From Diabrotica undecimpunctata (Eukaryota; Arthropoda; Insecta; Coleoptera; Chrysomelidae): a stretch of DNA of 64,000 nucleotides. Positions 11,445 through 22,490 of the stretch are shown here, in pieces. The notes under the pieces are model-generated. The model made no database searches and had not been told where the DNA came from. It was given only the letters and a program-made list of their open reading frames with translations. Every line of letters begins with the position of its first letter. The stretch's first letter is position 1. The translations under genes were made by a program, and so were the position numbers. The DNA lies in contig NC_092803.1 of NCBI RefSeq assembly GCF_040954645.1, positions 66,113,427 through 66,177,426 of the forward strand. Direction: 5' to 3'.

Positions 11445-12094
11445 AAGTTATACTTCTATATGCGCGTTCGACGTTGGAAATTTGTATGGGAGTGAATCGA
11501 CAAAATCATTACATATGTAAGATATAGGTAAGAGAGAGACAGAAGATATATTTTCTCTCTCTTTCTCTCTCGAGAATAAAAATGTTCCTTTTGTAAATAT
11601 ATTTAATATTTATTAATATTATTATTATTTTTTATTAATATTATTATCATGGTAAATTAAACATATGCGTAACTTATGTATATTGTCATTTTTAAATACT
11701 TATGAATGTTGCATTTTATTTTGTATTGTATTATTATATTGAATTATGTTGCAGTATATTGTATTGTATTTTTATATTAATAACAAAATAAACAATGAAT
11801 TTTACTGCAGAGTATGTGTAATATTTTTTTTGCATTCAACTCCTTTCATACATATTATATGAAAATAAAAATATACATTTTCATCAAAATATTGATTCAA
11901 TCCTTCATTTACTATACTCCTAGTACAGGTGAAATGTTGTTTCTATACAGCAAACGATGCACCATATAACTATATACCTAATTCTGTTTCTTTTTCTGCT
12001 CTCTCTTACCTACAGCATTACATATGTAATGATTATGCAGATTGACTCCCATATAAATTTGTAACGGCGGACGCGTGTATAGAAGTATAACTTC
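11445..12094. mobile_element. MITE with about 100-bp terminal inverted repeats
   Basis: The left end (AAGTTATACTTCTATATGCG) and the inverted right end (at 12094 reading back) share about 100 bp, including CATTACATATGTAA and the GTAAGAGAGA motif. The interior is AT-rich without coding capacity. The tip AGAAGTATAACTTCT is itself palindromic. Confidence 0.8.
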
Positions 12095-12139
12095 TACAGG
12101 CAGTCCCACTGGACTGCCACACCCGTTTTTTTGCCTATC

Positions 12140-12840
12140 GTTAGATATGTGATAATGGTATACAGAATCTTAATACTCCCACTACTACACTAATGTATGG
12201 CTCTAAGAGACATGGGTGTTTTCTTTCTAATACAGATGAAAACAGACTATTAATATCCGAGAGAAAAATATTTGGCCCAATTAAATGATAATGGAATTTG
12301 GCGTCGTCGATATATGTAATTTCTGACTATACAAAAAATACAACGAAAAGGCGAAGACAAATATGTAGAAATAAAAATTATACGCCTACATAGTGCACGG
12401 CATCTAGCCAGAGTAATGAGCCAGAGTAATAAATGCTTTAAAAAGCTACCCTGCAAGACTAAATTTGAGGGAAAATTATTGTCGAAACTCGAGTGAACTA
12501 GACGACCAGGTAGACCAATGTTGAGATGGACGCATTATATAAATAAGGATGCCAGAAAAATCTGTGGACCAAACTGACACCAATCTTCAATGAATAGGGC
12601 CAAATGAAGAAATAAGCTGAAGAAAGTCGAGGCTCAAATAGGGCCGTAGCACCAATGAAAATGATAATCTTTGATATGTTGTAACCTTATCAATGTTGGT
12701 GTTTTCGTTATAGAGACTTCTTCTTTTATTACTAGATACAAGATCCTGTTGCCAATTGGCAAATCCAAGCAAGGGACAGAGAGAATGGCGCATAAAGCTT
12801 GAGAAGATCGGGGCCCTTTAAGGGCTGTAGCAACATGATG
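12140..12840 (+). pseudogene. RTE-type retrotransposon 3' fragments (decayed)
   Basis: In shifting frames the plus strand shows the RT C-terminal pattern: NDNGIWRRRY, ARVMSQSNKCFKK, TRRPGRPMLRWT and a GPN-type end. It finishes twice in similar tail sequence (AGCACCAATGAAAATGAT and AGCAACATGATGATGATAAG), so two 3' ends may be present. Confidence 0.6.
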
Positions 12841-13009
12841 ATGATAAGATTCTTTTGTTCTGTTTTACTCCACATATACAAGCTGCTTTCCTGTATATCA
12901 TTTTACACTAGTTGAATATGCTTGAGTACGGAATGGAAGTCAAGTATCTAGTCTATATGTATTTGTTATGGAGGTATAGTCTATATGGAGGTATTTAAAA
13001 TGTGAACGT

Positions 13010-13260
13010 ATCGTGGTTTACTAAGAGTGCCACGAATAGATATAACAAGGAACGAAGAGATCTTACGTCGATTGTGAAAGGACGTTGCTAATCTAGTAAA
13101 AAATAAACTCCTTGGCCACATAATTATAATTCCAAAATAAACCTACGGTTTATAACCGAAAAAAAGTATGAGGATAAACGAGGAATAGGAAAAAGTTCTT
13201 TGGAAGCAATATATTTATTCGAAAGAGTATAGACGGGTCTCCAAAAAAGAGATTTGGAAC
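13010..13260 (+). pseudogene. RTE-type RT C-terminal fragment
   Basis: The plus strand reads CLRVPRIDITRNEEILRRL (with a frameshift) and LLGHIIIIPK, the pattern 'R--WID--TNEE-L-R' followed by 'LGHI-R'. Short and broken. Confidence 0.6.
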
Positions 13261-13289
13261 TCCCATAAATGTCGTTATAGATAAGTGTT

Positions 13290-14080
13290 AGTTAACACTA
13301 AGCGAAATCGTTCAGATCACCTGAGCGACCCTCACTTATACTGATGAGTCAAAAATACACGAAAGACTGTGAGTAGGGGATAATGTTCTTAACACTACAT
13401 TTTTGTGATCAAGAGCTGAAATAACCCCTCAGTTCAAACTATTGATGGCCTCTAACAGTCAAGACTAAAGACTCTTTAAAGCAGCTTGTGAGTCCCTAGC
13501 AATTTGGAAACGAAAATAGTTTCTTAGGCAATTGAGAAGTCTAACAATAAATTTGGTTCCAGGTCACAAAAACCTCGATAGTGACGATATTGCTAAACAA
13601 GGAGCTAATACCATTTTTATCGAACCAGAAGCATGCCAAAAGTTTTATAGTAGAAGATGTGTGAAAATGGGAAAAGGAAATTAGTGCAGCCTATTAGGAA
13701 AATATTTCAGGAAAAACGAAAACAAAAATGTAATTGAAACTCTCTGCTACGTGAAAATAATCTTAGAGCTCCAGAAAGGCGAATTTAGAATAATCATAGG
13801 TGTTCTCACTGGACCTTGCTCACTCAGATATCATCTGAGTAAAATGGGCAATATGCACAGAGAAAATACAGATTCTGCGACAAGGTAGAGGAACAGCCCA
13901 AAATATTGTCTGAAATTGCAGGGTAACTGTTCGCTAGCGCCACAAATACCTGGAACAGTTATTTTTAGAACTTCATCAAGTAATAAACGTATCTACGCAA
14001 CGGATAATAGACATTCTTAGAAGTCTAGATCTTTTGATTCAAATCATAGGTTTAGGGTATATACAAAGGAAGTTTCAGGT
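13290..14080 (+). pseudogene. Non-LTR retrotransposon RNase H region (Jockey/R1-like)
   Basis: The plus strand reads TDESKIHE, then NLVPGHKNLDSDDIAKQGAN and FIEPEACQKFY, then KGEFRIIIGVLTGPCSLRYH, in that order. These match RNase H, its GH-x-GNE-AD helix, and the LTGH-SLRYHL segment after it in insect non-LTR elements. Multiple stops are present. Confidence 0.7.
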
Positions 14081-15180
14081 GAAGACCCACGTGACTGAAC
14101 AACTTCTTGGAAATCTACAACGGACGGGCCTTATAACTATCAGGGAACTTATGACACTGTGACAGACAAACATATTCATATATATGATCGCAAACATCCA
14201 GTAAGGAATAGGTAAACTAAAGAGAATCCTTTAAAATGTGCTTTAGAATCGTCCTACATTTTTACTAACCACTTTTTGTTCACGTTGTGCGCCTTTTGTT
14301 CATAGATCCAGTGATCCCCACACTATCTGTTGAAAATATGAGAATAAATGTTTTAAAACAAGGCTTTGGAAATATAGTAGATCTCATAAAATCTAGTATA
14401 ATTTTGATTGCAAAAGGATTATGAATACTTTTTATCTAACAGTCTAACATATGTAAATAAATACACATTTATTTATAGTAATCTTGCATGTCTATAGCAA
14501 TAAAGCTTTTGATTTTATTTATAAAAATCAGTATATAAGTACTGCTAAAAATATATACATACATCTTAAATAACATGTAGCACTTAAACTTTTTGTGCAG
14601 AGATACAACTTAGCAATATTTTCAACTCTTAAAAGAATTTGCTACAATATTTGGTCTATTCAATAACACAGTACAAAGGCTGTTCATCTGTGATATGTAA
14701 GTTTTAATTTTTTGCCGTAAGTCAACAAAAACAACAAACATTTGGATGTACAGATTGAAAAGAACTGTCTAGCAGTCTAACAAAATAATGGTCTTTTTTC
14801 CGTTCAAAGTAATGCTCTTTTGAACATAGGAAAGTTCGTATTTAAAATTGTCTGATGGGTGAGATAATACAGAACTTTTTGCGATGTGATGAAGCATGTA
14901 AATAATAATTTGTATGGGTCCGTTTTCTATATACCACAGACCCAATCAACCATCCTGCCTACGAATGACCAACACCTCGAGACGGGTAGATTATTTCCTA
15001 TGACCAACACCTCAGATTTATAATTCTTTTCAGATGATCGAGAAAAGGTGTTTTGGCCGCAAAGCCAGTGATAAAAGTATCATTAACGTGTCGAAGCTAT
15101 AGTTTCGGTTTAATGGAATATGATTCCAATTTTCAGAAGATCTCTTGAGAGTAATGGATGGATAAATACGCGAAGAAAAA
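14081..15180. other. No recognisable gene
   Basis: AT-rich. A direct repeat of TGACCAACACCTC occurs at about 14967 and 15001. No domain seen. Confidence 0.3.
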
Positions 15181-15218
15181 GAAATATCCGAAAATCAGTT
15201 TGGATTTTCGGATATTTC
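15181..15218. repeat. Perfect 16-bp hairpin
   Basis: GAAATATCCGAAAATC (15181-15196), a 6-base loop, then its exact complement (15203-15218). It lies just left of an RTE fragment and may mark an element end. Confidence 0.85.
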
Positions 15219-15239
15219 TGATATGATCCGAATATCAAT

Positions 15240-15900
15240 TCCGTAATTTGTCCATCTATTCTGACTTTAATCTTATTATTTTATTTCTTGTTGTTTTGAT
15301 ATATGTTTTTAATTATTTTTATAATATCTAGCGGGATCTCTTTATTATAAAAGAGATGTATTACATCTTTAAGCCTCACTTTGTCAAATGCTTTCTTCCA
15401 GTCGATAAAACATAGGAATGAGGAATTTATTCGTCCTTGCAAAATTTTAATGGTAAGTTTCAGGGTAGCATTTAGCAAGTTAATATCTCTACAGTTTTTT
15501 GGTTGTTTCTTATCGCCTTTTTTGAATAATAGGATTAGCTCGCTTGTCCTCCATTCTCTTGGTATTTTATTGTGACTCATAATATTGTTAATTAATGTAG
15601 TCAGTTGATCCGTAATTGCCGCTCCACCATTTTCCAAACTTCATTTTTTGTAGTTGAAGTTTTTTTTGTACTTCCTTTTTGCTTATATGGACATTTTTGT
15701 TTATGGTAATTTCCAACGTCGTACGGTGGTTCCAACGTTATTTTGTTGTTTCTCTGTATATAACTTGTTTAGATAGTCAATACATGCATCTTTTTTTGAT
15801 CTAAGATCAGGATAGCCATGATAGTTGCAAATATCTCCCGCGTAGACGGTACGTAAAGAAGATATGGCATTTTTGTCAGGAAGATCCTTTCGGATTATTC
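15240..15900 (-). pseudogene. RTE-type reverse transcriptase fragment (5' RT portion)
   Basis: The minus ORF at 15281-15637 (118 aa) reads KIPREWRTSELILLFKKGDK, then NCRDINLLNATLKL, then CFIDWKKAFDKVRLKDVIH. This is the RT start region plus the first catalytic Asp block (KKAFD). It belongs to the same broad group as the 5.5-8.2 kb copy. The thumb and 3' part are missing here. Confidence 0.8.
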
Positions 15901-15904
15901 CGGC

Positions 15905-16090
15905 GCCAATTGCATATTTAACTCTGTTTCAGGTAGCTAGCCCAGGGGGACCGACGGCTTTACGTGGCCTGCGAAGAACGGGGACGGCTCGTTATCATTT
16001 TTAGGAATGAAAATGCCGTTGTTGGGGCCGAGAATCGAACCCGAGCGCTCTGGCTTAGAAGGACAGTATCTTGGCCGCCATATGAATGTT
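15905..16090 (-). mobile_element. tRNA-derived SINE
   Basis: On the minus strand a tRNA-like head carries a Pol III B box GGTTCGATTC (about 16027-16037) and a tRNA-Arg(TCT)-like anticodon loop CTTCTAA. The body contains CACGTAAAGCCGTCGGTCCC, a segment shared by many insect SINEs (usual form CACGTTAAGCCGTCGGTCCCGG). No acceptor-stem pairing, so it is not a functional tRNA. Confidence 0.75.
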
Positions 16091-16439
16091 TCATTATATG
16101 GCAGGTAATGGAAAAATAAAAGTTGTAGGTCTATAGCGAAAATTTGAACTTCAAAAATGAACTGAAACATCAAGTAAACACTTCGAGTAGCAAAAGCGAG
16201 GAGTCGAATAAGTCATCCTATGTGTCTAAAAAGGTTTTCGTGAGTTTACATCTCCCTATCAATAAAGAAATATTTGGCCCATTTCCTTAGTGTCTTTTTT
16301 TTGTTTTTCGTACTTTTTTGGTCCACATCAGTTGACTCAGTTCGGGGCAACTCAACGTGGCCTAAAATACCGACTACATTAGCACATGTGCGAAGCACAT
16401 TGAACATTTTAATATCTTTTACATTCGATTCAGTTTATT

Positions 16440-16880
16440 ATGTATATCATCATCATCCAGCCTTCTACTTCCAAAATTAAACATAGGCCTCCCCTAATTT
16501 CTTCCAGTCCTGTCGATCTTGAGCTTCCTGCAGTCAATTCCCAGCGATTCTGTTGACGTCATCTGTCCATCGTGTAGGTTGTCTACCTCTGCTTCTTCTG
16601 TCAGCTCGTGGTCTCCACACTGTAATTTTTTGCGACCACTGCCCGTCATTCATTATGGCCACATGGCCCGCCCAGTTCCACTTAAACCATGCTGTGCGCT
16701 CTATGTGTCCTCATCTGTGACGCTTGTCCTCCTTATTTCTTTGTTTCTAACTCTGTCTCTGAGAGTCAGTCCCAGTAGCGAGCGTTCCATTTGTCTTTGG
16801 GCTACTCTGAGTTTGGTTACTGTAGTCTGGGTTAAAGAAAGTGTTTCAGCGCCGTAAGTCCTGACTGGAAGCACACATTG
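16440..16880 (-). pseudogene. RTE-type RT C-terminal fragment with GAT-repeat tail
   Basis: On the minus strand: YGAETLSLTQTTVTKLRVAQ, then RSLLGLTLRDRVRNKEIRR, a GH-AR segment and DRQDWKKL-type end (frames shift). The 3' end is TGATGATGAT at about 16450. The 112-codon plus ORF at 16519-16857 is the opposite-strand shadow. Confidence 0.75.
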
Positions 16881-17069
16881 GTCGAAAGTTTTTTTTTTTT
16901 AAATAATTTGGCATGCGTTGCTCTTGAAGATGTCTGATAGAGCTCCATATGCGGCCCATGCTAAAGTGATTCTTCTTTGCAGTTAAACACTTTGGTTGTC
17001 CCTAGCACTTTGGATTTCATGACCTAAGTATTTATATTTATTATATAAATGCATAATAATATAATTTAT

Positions 17070-17072
<3 letters not shown>

Positions 17073-17110
<38 letters not shown>
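17073..17110. repeat. (CT)n microsatellite
   Basis: About 38 bp of CT dinucleotide. Confidence 0.95.
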
Positions 17111-17111
<1 letters not shown>

Positions 17112-17112
<1 letters not shown>

Positions 17113-17720
17113 ATGACGCTACATCCCAAATCGAGCCTTGGCTTCCTCCAAACTATGCCCCCAGCCTTGCCGGTCCGATACCAATCTTCTACAGGTTCTC
17201 ACGTCTAGCAAATTTTACGCGTCCGCTACCAGTTCATCCTCCCACCTTTTCCGTGGCCTTTCTTTTGGTCTTGCGTCCTGCATTTTACTATCTAGGACTC
17301 TGTTTACCAATCTTTCAGTCTCCATTCTCACTACATGACCAGCCCATCGATGTCTCTGAAGTTTAACTAATTGTGAGATCGGTGCCTCTTTGAACAGTTG
17401 GTAGAGTTCATCATTGTACCTGGATCTCCATACTCCGTTTTCGTTAATAGGTCCAAATATCTTCCTTAGGACTTTTCGTTCAAAGACTTCCAGCTTTCGT
17501 TTTGTGTCTTCTGCCATCATCCATGTCTCGCTTCCGTAACATACTATCGTCTGATAGTAGTTTTGTAGACCCTGATTTTCGATCTCCAGTGTGTGTTTTT
17601 GGAGCGGAACACATGGGCGAGTGAAAAGTAAGCTTTGTTTCCCTTTACTATTCTTCTTTGAATTTCTGGTTCTTCTGGTCCATATTCTACAAATGCAATA
17701 TATTGTGCATTAGAATCATT
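17112..17720 (-). pseudogene. RTE-type RT C-terminal fragment
   Basis: Minus strand, in order: EIQRRIVKGNKAYFSL and HVFRSK (17544-17700), SETWMMAEDTKRKLEVFERK, LRKIFGPINENGVWRSRYN, LVKLQRHRWAGHVVRM, and RPRKRWEDELVADA (17215-17520). One frameshift separates the two parts. Related to the intact-frame copy at 36157-37002. Confidence 0.85.
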
Positions 17721-19379
17721 TCGTGTCAGTGTTTTTTTTTGATAATTCGAATATGGCACTGATACGACGACTTTACGACGAAAAATATTACAATATATAG
17801 TTTTTTTACAATCGTTCATATTACAGAGATTTGTGTGGCCTATAACTTTTACCAAGACGCTGACATACGGTTATTTTATGTAGTAGCTTAAATGTAGATC
17901 CAATGAATTCTTTTAGATACTTATAGTTATTACACATCAATTACTGTGCAACATATTGTTGATAATATTGCAAAATATATTTGTATTATTGCACAACATC
18001 GATTATTGTGCAATGTATTGTGATACTCGTGTATTCATCGCAGTTGTATTATTGCTGTAATAGAAATTTAAATACACGTAAAAATTTAAGTACTACGAGT
18101 ATTACAGCTATAACTACAATTAGAAAATTCCTAAAGGCTTTAAAAATCTTTTATATACAAATATTTATTTAACATGAGAGTTCTTAATAATTTGTTGTAG
18201 ATTGTATTTCATTCTACTTGTAACTTGACCGTTTAACAAAAGAGCAGAAAGAAATTGTAACAAAAAACTGAATATTGAATTAGTGAACTGACTGAATTCA
18301 ATTTGAAAAAGTCACGTTAACGTAAAGAAAACTATTCATATATTGTATGGTAGTTGAGATAGAAACAGTAATTTCAGTCAGTTAATTGTTGTAATTATTA
18401 AGTTTTTTTTTTATAATCATTTATATCGGTGGTTGTGTTACTTGGTAAAAAGATTGTGCTCCAATAACCGTTATTTCCAATAATAAGAAGGGAATTTAAT
18501 AAACCAATAGTAGTGATTGAACGTCAACATTTGTTTTGGGATTTGTTTTAAATATGTCAGTAAGTAATAATTCTAATGCTGATAAAAATAGTACAACTGA
18601 AATTTTCCATTCGTTTATTATTATAAAGCTGATTTGAGGGCACAAGACAAAGGCTGCGTAAAATGATGCTGAAACTGAAAGAGGAGAGGAGAGGAGAGAA
18701 AAGAAACAGAAAGTTATTTTAAAAAAGGTTACGTTGAAGGCAGTCACAATGTTTCTTATCAGGTTTTGTATATTACAAAATATTTTAAATTAAGGCTAAG
18801 TATTAGAAGAAGACATTAGAAAAAGTAAACATTTTAATCAAAATTTCAATATAAAAATTTTTTTTGTCGTGCAAAGAAACATATTTGAAAGATTTTTTCT
18901 TTGCGTCAGTATGAACGTTTTGTCTTATGATTATCGTAGTCGTACGATTTTGTAGGATGCCTAATGGTTACCCTTTAAAAATTCGCTAATCACACGTGGT
19001 ATATATCCAATAGAGCCACCGAGAAAAATCGATATAAGGGTAGGTTGTGGAATTTAGTTATTTGCCAATGCTCTTATCACAATAAACAGCTGGGCAAAGT
19101 CCACAGATTGTCTAGTGTATAAACGAATCCTACTTCCACGTCTACGTCGTGGCCTCGAGGCAATGCATGGTAACCACCTATTACATCTCTAAAAAATCTA
19201 TCAACACAGTGCTCACAACTATCAGTAAGTCCTCACAGACACTTCGTCTAAGGACTAGCAACCCCAGTGGAGTCCTACGTTGCCATGTGATCAATTCCAT
19301 TTGTAACTTAAACATACATAGTTTTTAAATATCAAAGATGTAATTCAAAGTTAATCAAACGACATTTAAAGGGTTTTAG
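17721..19379. other. No recognisable gene
   Basis: AT-rich. A purine-rich GAGAGGAGAGGA patch lies near 18680. The minus ORF at 18496-18747 is low-complexity hydrophobic with no family pattern. Confidence 0.3.
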
Positions 19380-19414
19380 CCACATATTTAGTGGTTTCAA
19401 ACATGTACATCCAG

Positions 19415-19475
19415 ATAGCACTGATGATGGAATAGTGATTCCGAAAACGATCTGCGATGTAGCCCGATAGGGTTT
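19415..19475 (+). ncRNA. Hammerhead-ribozyme-like core of a Penelope-type element remnant
   Basis: The run CTGATGA is followed by a perfect stem-loop GGAAT-AGTG-ATTCC and then GAAA. This is the conserved order of a hammerhead core (CUGAUGA, stem II, GAAA). Penelope-like elements are known to carry such motifs. I could not draw convincing stems I and III, so activity is uncertain. Confidence 0.45.
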
Positions 19476-19487
19476 TATTATTATATC

Positions 19488-22400
19488 TTTTATAAAGGAA
19501 ATTTTTTAAATCAATTTTTTTTACTTAACAGTTTGCAAAATTGAAATTGTTTATCCCAAAAAGTTTTTATCTAATCTATAACGATTAAAAAGTTTATGCT
19601 AAATATTGTAAAATAGGTTTGAAAAAGTACTGTGATTTTAAGCTTATAAAAAATTAAAACAACCTAGATGCAATAACACGTAGGAAATTAATTAAAACCC
19701 GAGTTGGCCCTTTTTTAAAATTCACCGGAAACAATTTAAAAAGAATCATTTGAAAGATTAAAAGTTCAAGTTTACACAAAAATTTAAAAATAAGCCACCC
19801 ATGAAGCGTTAAGGATAAAGGGTTTAAAAGCTAAACGATTTTACTGTTTCAAAAATTGAATTCATAAATTCAAATTTCTAAAAGTCGCAATATGTTCGAT
19901 TTAAATCAACGAAAATTTATGTCTTTTTTTTAATTTGGGGTACCTCGTGGCATAGATTATAAAAATGCTTTTAGTTAATTTGTGAATTGTTTATTCACCC
20001 GAGTAATGTGTTTAAACAATTTAAAATAAATATTTATTTTGCAAAATTTTACTTTTCTCTTATTATTAATAGAAAATGTCATGAAATAATAAGCAAGTTA
20101 AAAATTTATGTATTATAGTTATAAATAATATGTTTTATAATTACTTTTTCGTTTTCTCGAAAACAATATATTTTACACAAATTAAATGTTATAAACTTTG
20201 TACATAAATAAAAATTATGCAATTAATATGTATATATAATTACAATTTATATACTTAATTTTACTAGTTTTTTTATTTATAGTTACACAAAGTTAGTAAA
20301 CAATTAATTTGTTTAAAATATACTTGCGTATATGTATATATTTTTCAGTCAAAAAAAGTAATTGTAACAATAATAAGCATAACTCAAGAAAAATTAACAC
20401 GTATAGATTTGAGTTTCAAATAAAAAATAAATTTTTTTGTAAATATTTATAACTATAATATATAAATATTTAAGTTACCTAAATTTTCATAACCTTTTCT
20501 AGTATTAATAATAAGAGAAAAGTAAAATTTTACAAAATAAATATTTATTTTGGTTATGAACATTCACTCTGTGCGATTGGTATTCTTTGTTGTTGGTGAA
20601 TTTGTGAGGTAAGAATATCAAAATATTAAGATATTTACTCTCTAAGTTCATATTTTATGTTATGTTCACAGTTATGTTATGTTTTGTTTAAAACTTTAAT
20701 TGTTTTTTCTTTATTTCAAGGTATTTTGTTGTTTTTATCAGGATTATTTCAAAATTAATCAATAAATCATTGAATTTATTTACGAAGTTAAAAAAAATTT
20801 AAATTAACGTTTTATTTTTTTTAGGCGACAGTAATTTTATCCCATAAAAAGATAAATATATTCGTTTTGTAGTTAATAAGGACTGTAGTTTAAGAAGTGA
20901 ATAAGGACTGTTATTTTATTATTACATCGATCTAATTCATAAAATGGTTTGTGCTTTGCTCCAAGCTGTAAACATTACAGTGAACAAAAAACATGCAAGT
21001 TTTTTGTATTCCCTTTTCAAATTTCAAATTTCAGAGAGACAGAAGTGGATAAATCTAAAAGTGAGGTAAAAGTAGTTAGTTTGTTTTAATATTGCTTATA
21101 TTTCAGATATTCTGTGACTGTCTTTTCAGATTTATACTATGTACCTGTCATGATTTTTAAAGATAATTTAAAATGTAATTGGGCTATTTGTATGTTAGGC
21201 TAAAATTATTGATTTACATTAAAATAACCCTGATAAAAACAACAACAAAATAAACTCGGTTCGCTAATCCCAGTCCGAACTGTCTAGTGAATTTAGTAAT
21301 TATTTTTTTGCGAAGTTAGTTACTTTTTGACAGACTAAAAGTGGCTGGAAATTACTATACAACCAAGCACCCGTACTCATAGCCAATATTAATAGTAAAC
21401 AAACTAAATAGTAAATAAAATAGAACTTTGCAAATTACCGACAATCAATATTTATTTATCTGCACCATATAATAAATAGTTATGTTAAATTATAACAACT
21501 AAATATATATTTTTTAAATATATACTACCCAAAATTTGATGGGTTTAGTATACACTTCGACTATTTAGAATAATTCTTCTTTTTTTAAAGAAAGAAGTCT
21601 GTAATAGCAGGATACTTGAGCTATTAATACTGAGAAGTAGGAATTGTTGTGTTGTAGGTTTCCGACAATGAATCTGTCAAAATTTGTCCGAGCTAAGCGA
21701 ATGGAGTTTACCTTGAAATAATTAAAGTTTTAATCAAACATAATATAATTAAAATATGAACCTTAATACTTTAATATTCTTACCTCTCAATCGCACAGAA
21801 TGACTGACTTTAAACAATTAAAAAAAAAAAAATAATATTTTCAACTTCTTATAGGAGAAGTGCACGTAAAACGTTTGGAAAGGTTTTCTAAGCCCCACCC
21901 ATTGTAACGTCAGACTTAGGTACCTAGTCCATGGTTTAAACAAATTACTCCATTCAATAAACAACTCACAAATTAACTAATTGAATTTTTGTAATCTCTG
22001 CAATGAGGTACCCTAAATTAAAAAAAAAAACATCAATTTTTGTTGATTAGAACCACAGACAATGCGACTTTTATTTTGCATTTATGAATTCAGTTTTTAA
22101 AACAGCAAAGTCAAGAAATAAAAAAAAGCTAACTTGGGTTTTAAGGGTAGTAGAACATTGAATTTTTTCCAAATTTGTATAAACATACCGAATAAAAAAA
22201 TTAACTTTCTGTATGTTGATGCGTCTGAGTTATTTTAAATGTTTATTAGCTTAAAATCACAGTACTTTTGTAAACCTATTTTACAATATTTAACAATAAT
22301 TTTTTAATCATTAAATGATTTAATTTAAAAAAGTAAGCCTTTCTTTTTAATTTGATTAATTTTCTGTTTTCAGAATTTATGTAGACCTAATAGTTTACGC

Positions 22401-22490
22401 AGAATAACGTTGTAGATAAAAGCTTTCTGGGATAAACAATTTCAATCTTGCAATAACTGTTAAGTGAAACTTCTTGAAATTTTTATAGCT
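19488..22490. mobile_element. About 3-kb inverted-repeat DNA element with a THAP exon
   Basis: The left arm (about 19500-20075) and right arm (about 21780-22490, inverted) align over more than 500 bp. Shared blocks include GAAATTGTTTATCCC, ATATTGTAAAATAGGTTT with TACTGTGATTTTAAGCT, AATTTGGGGTACCTC/AATTTAGGGTACCTC, and AGTTAATTTGTGA-TTGTTTATT. A second inverted pair (20597-20730 versus 21680-21805) includes CTGTGCGATTG and GAGGTAAGAATAT. The centre holds a THAP-like exon. P-type and Kolobok-type DNA transposons encode THAP domains, but such long arms are not typical of P elements. Confidence 0.7.
20944..21066 (+). pseudogene. THAP-type zinc finger exon (frameshifted)
   Basis: ATG at 20944 gives MVC. 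In the adjacent frame APSCKHYSEQKTCKFFVFPF follows, and in the third ERQKWINLK, ending at a GTGAG/GTAAAA donor. The order C-x-C, FxFP, then K/R-W-I fits the start of a THAP C2CH domain (usual: C--C---------FP------W). At least two frameshifts disrupt it. It lies at the centre of the inverted-repeat element. Confidence 0.6.

Noticed and set aside
16020..16085. tRNA-Arg gene on the minus strand
   Set aside because: Good B box and anticodon loop but no acceptor-stem pairing, and it continues into a SINE body.
16519..16857. Plus-strand ORF of 112 codons
   Set aside because: Opposite-strand shadow of the RTE reverse transcriptase fragment on the minus strand.
17049..17366. Plus-strand ORF with SLSLSL start
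   Set aside because: (CT)n microsatellite plus the shadow of the RTE fragment at 17112-17720.
20944..21066. Functional host THAP gene
   Set aside because: At least two frameshifts and a central position in an inverted-repeat element.
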